Assembly (NCBI GenBank): GCA_021229015.1
Contig: CM037789.1
Span: 31,482,036-31,546,035 of the forward strand
Length of the DNA stretch: 64,000 nt
Direction of reading: 5' to 3'
Origin: Solen grandis
Taxonomy: Eukaryota > Mollusca > Bivalvia > Adapedonta > Solenidae
Below, piece by piece: positions 56,371-64,000 of this stretch. Position numbers and translations under genes: made by a program. Positions within the stretch are counted from its first letter, which is position 1; each line of letters starts with the position of its first letter. The notes below the pieces were generated by a model that was not told where the DNA came from, made no database searches, and worked only from the letters and a program-made list of their open reading frames with translations.

Positions 56371-56750
56371 TGGGGTCTTCAAACGTAGTAACTGAAATAG
56401 TCCAACTCACCCCCTATTTCTTACTACTTATGAAGAGGGACAAAATCTGCTCAAATGAAGTTATATTCTCATAGGTTTTGGATCTTCATACGTAGATAAC
56501 GAATAAGTCCAGCTCACCTCATATTTCCTACTACTTGTGAAGTTGGGCAAAATCTGTTAAAGAGAAGTTATAATCTTATACATTTTGGGTTCTCCATACG
56601 TAGTTACTGAAATAGTCCAGCTCACCTCCTATTTCTTGCTATTTATGAAGTGGGGCAAAATTTGTTATTATTATATTCTATTTCTGTTTATATTTTTTTG
56701 GGGTTACGAAGTAGTCCGTCACCACCTATTTCTTACTACTTCTAAGTGGG
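56371..56750. repeat. About 108-bp tandem repeat, three and a half copies
   Basis: Each unit carries a CGTAGTAACTGAAATAGTCC-like segment (at 56384, 56491 and 56599), then CTCACC, TATTTCTTACTACTT and a GGGCAAAATCTG-like segment. The last unit is partial and eroded. Confidence 0.85.
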
Positions 56751-57424
56751 GGGATTTTTTTTTTCAAGTAAAATTGTATTCAAATAGATTGTTATTGACA
56801 CTTAGGAAATTCTAGATTAGTCCAGTGTGTCTTTAAGGGAAAAACAGGTTGGTTAAAACAGAATACCTACACAGGCATATAATTTGGTGGCAGAGAACAT
56901 GGTCCTTCACACTGGTTCCACGATTTTGATGACTGTGCTCAAGGTGGGTTCAGTGAATAATTCATTTTTACACATTTGTCACAAAAATCATATTTTTAAA
57001 AACACACATATTCTAACACAGGAAATTTTAAATACGTCAATGCCCTTAAATGATAAATAATTACCAGACTTTACTTTGTACATACTCTAGCATCTTCATT
57101 TCTTAAGTAATCTTAAATGTTTATGGCCATAATCTCTAGGCTGAGTTGTATTATGGCTGATATCGGGTAATTCAGTCAGGAGTTTTGGCCCATGTATAGA
57201 CTTACACAGGAAAACACAAGGACAATTTTCTCGTCAGAAACCACAAGGCCTGGAGTTAAGATATTTTGTGTGTAACATTGCTTGATGGATGTCTTTCAAA
57301 ATTATGACCTAGCATCAAAAGAGGGCAAATTTGAATTTTCTTAGTTTAAAATTTACCTTTCTTATTATGATCTAAGGAATCTTACAATGGTGTTTGGATT
57401 ATTTGGATGTTTCAGGTCGTCTGA

Positions 57425-57486
57425 TGTGCAGTTTGTTGGGCGGTACCCTGCATGGTACAGAGGAAAGACGATGGCGTGTGCCACGT
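57425..57486 (+). CDS. Possible internal coding exon, unidentified
   Basis: An acceptor-like TTGGATGTTTCAG precedes and GTGAGTTTT follows an open segment. It can be read as SSDVQFVGRYPAWYRGKTMA or, in another frame, as MCSLLGGTLHGTEERRW. It is upstream of the EFHB-like first exon, so it would belong to a different gene. Weakly supported. Confidence 0.25.
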
Positions 57487-58628
57487 GAGTTTTTATTTAT
57501 TTATTTATTTTAGCTTTATTTTAGCTTTTTTTTTTCTTCATTATGATATAACTATGTTATATGCTTTCTCTTCAGCTATTTCATAGACCTGTCAATATCT
57601 GAAAAAGTGGCACACAATGTTCAGAAATAAAAATTCAAGAGTTCTCTGTGTTTAGGGTTCACAGATATCAATTTCGATTGATAACGTCCCCTAGTTTCTG
57701 TGCAATTGTGTGTGTGTCAAAATGGGCCATGTGATGCGTCCAGGTGTGGTGTGCTTCAGCCTCCGCCGCTGGCTAGCCAGTTTCTTGTGAAAAGGAAGCA
57801 TTAGTCTCCCCTGCCAGTATAAAGCCTCTCCATGGTCAAGCCCTATACAGTTCCTCCTCGTGGCGACACACGCCAACTGTGGACTTTTGTGTCATCAGGC
57901 TGAACTGTAAGGGACGATCTACAAGAACTATATAATAAACATTTAAGTCTATAAATTTTGGATAATGCATCATCTTTAAAAAAGATGTTGGGCAAATGTC
58001 CTTCAGTTGTGAATACAAACTCTTTCAAACTTCATTTAAAAAAAATCCAAATCAATAGAATTCAAGTAAAAAAAAAAAAAAAAAAAAAAACATTCTTCAC
58101 AGATTACTCGACCTTTTTTCAAAAATGTAAAAAAATATTCCTCTAAAACCCTAGTGAAAACCCTGTAAAAACATTAATCTAAGCTGGGATTCTTTTAGAG
58201 TACAGAACAATATCAAATTCGTGTTTCTATAAAAAATTATATAGACATACAAAAGCATTACTCTTGGAATGACTTTTGCCACTAATAATGAATTAATGTG
58301 CACTGTATCATAGAAAGTAAAGAATTTATAAACATCCTACTGAAAATTAACAATTAGAAGAAAACATTAAATGTTTTGCACTACCTAATCTGATATACAT
58401 GTATACACATACATACCGTTTTCGCACTTACACTTTTATTGCTAACAATAATAACGACATTTGAGCATGGGAACACAGGTTGTTAAACAGATTATACCAC
58501 GTTATTATTTTAGTTTTTTGTATTACCAGTTATCTTTTCCTATTTAGTGCTATTGTAATTATCCTGAAATCACATTCACCAGCCACTTCGAAAACCAGAA
58601 GGTGCGACCGTCATTTATAAGGACCATC

Positions 58629-58681
<53 letters not shown>

Positions 58682-59190
58682 TACTGACTGCGCTGAGTGA
58701 AGAATCAAGTACCAGAATGGCTACACGCCAACAAATAGTCCTTTGTCCCGATTCTTTTACGCTTGCGTCAAAAGTTTTATTGTACAATAAAAAAAAAGAA
58801 GAAAACTCTGACAGACCGAAACACTGTATTTCTCGTCAAAGATATTTAACTGGAAAACATCAGAAAACTAAATCTGAATTAATAATTACAAATGTATATA
58901 GTTAAATAATTGATACAATCAATATAACTAAACGTTAATTAAAATGCACAGAGTTTCATGAAATTTAGTATTATATTTTTTGGACACCACACACACAAAC
59001 TGGAATTATTTTGTGTATTTTATCATCTTAACATGCGGATGAATCCGTGTAAATGATTACCAGTTTAAAAAAGCTAAGGGAGACAATTAATAACATCCAG
59101 ATTTCTATATATCCATATACGAGTAACACCCGTAAATATATATTTTAGTGTTTTTATGCAAATTTGGCTGGAATTTCAATAAAAATCATT

Positions 59191-59226
<36 letters not shown>

Positions 59227-60736
59227 GTGATGAGGTATACTTTTTTTTACATTTTTTTTTTACATCTGTACGTGGTAGGGGCACCTCTAAAAATCATAGA
59301 ACGGGGGGAAGGGGGAGTCTAGCCAACTCCTAAGGGGGGTCATGCCTCTTACCCCAGAGGGAGCCATACTCCTTTTCCACCCTCTTTTATGCATATTTTA
59401 AGCATAATAACCAAATCTCAAGGGGGCGCCTCTGGATCCGCGCATGCAGTGATGTTTTACCAAAACCTGACCATAAGCTGAATATCTTAAACGAGCAAAG
59501 TGACCCTCCTATTTTTAATTAATATATCTTTTAGTTATAGTCTAGTCTAAAGTAGAAATCAGTACTAACGATAATGTACAAAATTTTAGGGGAAAAATGT
59601 CTGTTAAAAAACAACAATGCTGAAACGCCTTTAATGAAATAAAGAAAAGAAACGGAGCATATGGAAGACAGTCTTGGTTTTATTGAAAAGAAACAAAATT
59701 GGTTCATGATAAACCCGCCGACATGCATGAGTGATTTACTTTTTTTATTTAAACTATACTTTCTTCTATGTAATGTTACTACTGCATTATTTCATGTAGC
59801 TATCGCGTGCGGAAGCGATAGGCATTGCGTGAGCACGCAATAAAATATATTTTATAACCTCTTTATGCCACTAGATACACCAGTTAAACATTCTTGATGT
59901 TTTACCTGTAGCTTTGTGTCTCATGATTGCCTTTTCCCAAATTTAGAAACGGAAATTAAGATGATAATAGGTATTCACATCGATCTCTGCAGTGAGGTAA
60001 TGCATGGCTTATCAACATTGAGTAATTCAAATCTCTGGATTTATTCATGTACATAGTAACATAAGTCACAAAACAGGAATGATAGAATGCGTTTCCTATG
60101 TAATTCATGAATTAATTTAGAACTAATTATTGCTGAAGTAATTTGAGCCCGACAAAAACATGCTCATTTATGTACACTTGTATACTTTACCGAGAAACAT
60201 ATATTTTCAGTTTAGTAGCAGCCTATCATTATACTTGTATAAACTATCAATTAAAATATCTGGAAAAAACTAGTCAGACCTTAGCTAGGATGTGAAGCAA
60301 TTGTTTGTGTCCCGTATCATCAAAAAGCATTATTAATCACAAAGAGACAATGACATTTTAGATGTGAAGGGGGATATGTATTTATTGAATGCCCCTGTGA
60401 GTGTTCTGAAAATAGTTCCGTCCAAATATAATAAGCGTCTGCGTGATATTTTCAATCGTCTTATTCACAACGACGATATTTTGATTTCTAACGGCATAAT
60501 CTGAAACCAGTCTGTAAACCGGAAATAGAAGTTGACCTTTACCCTATGTTACTAGGGAAGTGTCAACAATAATTCCCACTTGACGTGTGAACAGGGACTT
60601 GATTTTCCTTTTTTTTTGTTTGCATTTGCATCTCTCTTCTGAAAACGACAATACGTCAGACGACTATATATGCGTTTGCTAATATCATTATACTAATGTT
60701 TTAACAAGGGAATATTTTGACAGAAGAAAAATCAAA
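57487..60736. other. No confident gene; intergenic with repeat relics
   Basis: Contains homopolymers and a G/C-rich block at about 59264-59440 with repeated GGGGG and CCCC stretches. That block resembles 62636-62720 and is probably an interspersed repeat. I see no splice-bounded exon. Confidence 0.4.
58634..58678. repeat. Poly(T) run of about 45 bp
   Basis: A homopolymer. Similar runs occur at 58072-58090 (A), 59197-59226 (A), 37630-37656 (T) and 42711-42731 (T). Confidence 0.95.
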
Positions 60737-63157
60737 ATGGTTTCAGAAGTGAAATTACCAGACATATCAACTCAAACGATCTATGCGGGAAAATACAAGG
60801 ACTGGAGTCCGGATATTAGACCGGTTTGTTTTACTTATCTGTACATCTATTTACAAACACCTGAAGTAAAATAACACTCATAAACATACACTATTCGAAT
60901 AGCCCCGTCTTCAATTTGTGTTCGTATCGAAGTTAATTTAGGAATTAAAAGACCACGATGGATTATGAATGTTTTAAAGTGATGGTCAGTTTTTGTTTTG
61001 GTGTTCATGCTCTCAGAAAATTCCAAAAATGTTTCGGGTCAAGTTGCCATTGTTTAGATGCTATTTCACTCTATTGAAAAATGTAACTTATTTTTATTGA
61101 ATGCATGAATGATGCAGATGTTTGGCATTTGTAACTCCACCCACTAGCAAACCTAATGATTGAAATGCATTTATTTGGACTAACTTTAAAACATCTGGCT
61201 GGATTGCCACACGTGTGCATCTGGGGGTTTTGGGTTTGGGTTAGTTAGGGTGCAAGGGTTAGTATTAGGGATTAGGATTAAGGTAACCTGCGGGTTAATG
61301 TGTGTGAGTGAAAACAGTGCATAGTAATAGCCCCAAACATTTTAACACAATGTCATAGGTATTTGGCTCGTATGTCCAAAACCCATTACTTATATAATAA
61401 ATATTATATAGGAAATGGGTTTTGGACATATGTATCATAAAGGAAATGGGTTTTGGACATACAAGCCAAATACCTTTGAACAAAGTTAGGTGCCCATATG
61501 CATATATTTTGGGACTGCATGGTTAAATTCAATTATTTCATATAATCTTTATGCATTTTAGTTATGTGACTACAGAACCTCTCTTCACATTATGATATGG
61601 TACTCAGTACATAATCTTTGATATGGTATGATAAACAAACTATGATAATTGATAGTAACTAGCTAGTGGCATATCAAATCCCTGTTATTTTTTTCTATAT
61701 TAAAAAATAAAAAAAACATTTAACCCATGCAGATGCCATTCTGATACATTCTATCAATTGTCTGCATTTTTAGCCTTTCTAGTTTTTACATGGTATGTGT
61801 TAATTGAAACTAAAAGATAATGTAGCTAGAAACACGGTTCAATGTTACAGCTATAAAGTTTCAGCCCAAATGATTTTTAAAAGAAAGACGATAGGAATGA
61901 TTTTCAGATGAGAGCTCTTAGTAACTTTTGTCCTGAACAAATATCACAGTACCAAGAACAAGTTTGATAGACCTTTTGGGTTCCTGTATCCAAATCCTCT
62001 TTGTGACCAACTTTTTTGTCTTTATTGTTCATTAACGCAGAATTGTACGCATTTATATATGTACCTGTAAAATTTTAATATAATAGCAGCTTAATTATAT
62101 TTAGATATTGCCCTGTAAGATTTCCTTTTTTCTCCAGATTTAATGTATTAGTTTATATTCTGTATTAAATCTGTTTATCGGTCTATAAGCAACAATTAAT
62201 AATGATATGGTATGTGGCATATTTTGCAGGCGGGAAAATTGACAGCTTCAGGTGACAAAGTATCTACATGTCTGAAACCTCCAGATGATGGAAGGGTACT
62301 TTTTTATATTTTTATAATTTAAATGATTGCAGTTATAGCTGCTGATGATGTTGTTATCAGATGATGATGAGGAATAATGGTTGATAATGATTATGGGGTG
62401 CCATATGTAACAGGTGGTGAAAAAATCACTGACTCGACTGGGACTCGAACCCAGGGCCTCAGGAATACCATTCCTGCATTCTACCGACTGAGCTATCAAG
62501 TTACATGTCTTTTTGCCAAATTGATTTATCACCAAATACCTGTACCCGTCTACAATACCACTAAATGTATTCAAAATTAGCTAAAAAAAAAAATTGTTTA
62601 TGATACCTCAGGGCTTTTTTTTTCCTTCTTTATCAGGGACGGATCATAGGCGCCTCCCCCTCTAAAAAATTCTTTAAGTTCATGCACTTTTCTCCAAATG
62701 TGCATCTTCTTTCCCTATTAAAAAAAAATGGCAATATTTTCCCCCAAAATATGATATGAAGGCCAAAATATGATAATTATGTACCAGCTGCTGCTGCATG
62801 AAATAGATTTTAAATTTTTTTTACAGCCCCCTAGTCCAAGTGTCATCCGACGGTTCCGAGCGACAGTTCGTCCAGATGCTGGTGAGATGAGGGTTTTCTA
62901 TGGGAAAGCACATGATCCACATCTTGTCTGGGCAAAGGAAATGACACATGGGATTAACACAACACCGTCCTTCTTTGCTAAAGAGCTGGTGAACCCACGA
63001 CCAAAATCGTTGTTCCAGCAGCGAAAGTTAGACAGAAAAGAGGGTCACTATGCTAGCCATATACGTGCTCCGCTAGGCCAGTCTTGTAACCAAGGAAGTG
63101 GTCTACCTAAAGGAATTGATAAATATGGGTTTACTTTTGGAATCCCAACAGAACTAG
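60737..63157 (+). CDS. EFHB: EFHB/CFAP21-like axonemal protein, first three exons (5' part of gene)
   Basis: Exons are 60737-60823, 62230-62295 and 62827-63157. The start is the ATG at 60737 (context ATCAAAATGG), which opens a short 5' exon. Phases are 0, 0 and then +1, with AG/GT borders and donor GTATAC. The 161 residues include YAGKYKDWSPDIRP, AGKLTASGDKVSTCL and a conserved block with VIRRFRATVRPDAG, VFYGKAHDPHLVWA, ELVNPRPKSLFQQR and YASHIRAPLGQS, then GLPKGIDKYGFTFGIPTE. That block matches EFHB (EF-hand domain family member B, also CFAP21), a microtubule inner protein of ciliary doublets. The EF-hands lie C-terminal, beyond the window and the gap at 63855. Identity is by motif memory, so orthology should be confirmed. 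Confidence 0.75.
62431..62502 (-). tRNA. tRNA-Thr(GGT)-like sequence, probably a pseudogene or SINE head
   Basis: The minus strand gives a 72-nt cloverleaf candidate. The acceptor AACTTGA pairs with TCGAGTC (one mismatch, one G-T). The A box is TAGCTCAGTCGGTAGA. The anticodon stem CAGGA/TCCTG is perfect, with loop ATGGTAT giving anticodon GGT. The T arm CTGGG-TTCGAGT-CCCAG is perfect. The D stem is poor because GAGC is replaced by GAAT. It lies in the second intron of the EFHB-like gene, antisense to it. Confidence 0.5.
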
Positions 63158-63854
63158 GTATACAGTGCTAGTAGTTTACCTTCTAGTTTTTTTGTTTTTG
63201 TTTTGATGAATTCTAGAACTAAGTAACATTTTAGAAGTATGGGATTTTTTAATCATTTTTGTGAATTCAATTAGTCTTTGAATTTGCTATTTATTTTGTC
63301 TGTATTTGAAAATAAAAGAATACGGAGACAATTTTACTGATAAGTGAAATATCCTAGCTTACATATTTCAATAGCACTAACAATAGAAGATATCTAGAGA
63401 TATTTTTTTTGTTGTTTTTGTTTTGATGAAACTTAAAACTATGTAATATATCAAAAAGTATGCAATTTTGCCAGTGCACTCTGTACTGTCTGATGACGTC
63501 AGATTTGCCGTCATGTTGAATTGTTCATCAAACCTTTTCAATAAAGTCCCCACCTGTTCCTATGCACTTCATATGACGCGTTACCCATTTGTCATATGTG
63601 TCCCTGTACCATTGACTATCAAATGATGACACAATTCTCTATGTCTCTTTCATATTCCTAGCTTCGTTTATCACTCTTTAAATTTTCTTACCACAGTAGA
63701 CAAAACACTTGCAGTTCTACAATTCACGTCCTTTAAATTGCTTGTGCCACTTAAACACTAAAGATCTGTTTAGGAGTTTTATCCAGCGACACGCAAAGCT
63801 GTATCACTGCCTTTATTTCATGTCGCCAGATGACATCATGTTTGATTTCCTGCA
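63158..63854. other. Intron of the EFHB-like gene; nothing else recognised
   Basis: AT-rich. A TGACGTCAG sequence at about 63493 and an acceptor-like CACTTGCAG at 63704-63712 are present, but no convincing exon follows before the gap. Confidence 0.35.
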
Positions 63855-63954
63855 NNNNNNNNNNNNNNNNNNNNNNNNNNNNNNNNNNNNNNNNNNNNNN
63901 NNNNNNNNNNNNNNNNNNNNNNNNNNNNNNNNNNNNNNNNNNNNNNNNNNNNNN
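63855..63954. other. Assembly gap (100 N)
   Basis: Exactly 100 N. The right edge is the 39-bp satellite. Confidence 0.99.
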
Positions 63955-64000
63955 TAATTGTATAACCTCACCTTATATGGAATATAACCACGATAATTGT
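63955..64000. repeat. 39-bp satellite, inverted relative to 13855-14097
   Basis: The reverse complement reads ACAATTATCGTGGTTATATT, then CCATATAAGGTGAGGTTATA and CAATTA. This is one unit plus a few bases of the satellite at the first gap, and it continues past the window. Confidence 0.93.

Noticed and set aside
58717..58905. 62-codon frame starting MATRQQIVLCPDSF
   Set aside because: No splice signals or homology that I recognise, and it is next to a long T run.

Overview
This is eukaryotic (metazoan) nuclear DNA. It is AT-rich, with genes split into short exons by GT-AG introns of up to about 4 kb, and it is packed with LINE, LTR, SINE, MITE and minisatellite sequence. The nicotinic-receptor-type channel gene, the axonemal gene and tRNA-headed SINEs whose tails read like molluscan V-type SINEs suggest a mollusc, probably a bivalve. 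That assignment is inference; I could not search a database.

Host genes. (1) 3678-8935, plus strand: the last five coding exons of a puromycin-sensitive aminopeptidase (M1 family); its catalytic exons lie off the left edge. (2) 12341-13498, minus strand: the last two recognisable exons of an unidentified Lys/Glu-rich protein, convergent with gene 1. (3) 32075-45034, minus strand: a complete Cys-loop (nicotinic-acetylcholine-receptor-like) channel subunit in 11 exons, 445 residues, with all phases consistent. (4) 60737 to beyond the right edge, plus strand: the first exons of an EFHB/CFAP21-like axonemal protein. A weak set of possible exons lies at 52.9-54.5 kb and 57.4 kb. The four genes look like unrelated neighbours, not a pathway or cluster.

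Mobile DNA. A BEL/Pao-type LTR retrotransposon (5' LTR, primer-binding site, gag and protease) fills 1-2857 on the minus strand, upstream of the aminopeptidase exons and antisense to them. A nearly full-length non-LTR retrotransposon lies at about 45.8-51.3 kb. Its ORF1 and ORF2 are in the same frame, separated by one TAG, and ORF2 is broken near its 3' end. A decayed relative lies at about 30.0-31.9 kb on the minus strand. At least four tRNA-headed SINE families are present, two copies with clear target-site duplications. Several DNA-transposon derivatives have readable ends: a 2.3-kb element with about 225-bp inverted repeats and an 8-bp duplication (21464-23788), a 217-bp TTAA element (43171-43387), and a 74-bp element nested in a SINE (25975-26048). 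Minisatellites with 31-, 35-, 38-, 39-, 51- and 108-bp units are scattered through introns and intergenic DNA. Two 100-N assembly gaps (13755-13854 and 63855-63954) are bordered by the same 39-bp satellite in opposite orientations.

I found no CRISPR array, no prokaryotic operon and no clearly unprecedented multi-gene system. The most interesting items are the nested and foldback transposons, the in-frame TAG between the LINE ORFs, the inverted satellite at the two gaps, and the divergent channel subunit.
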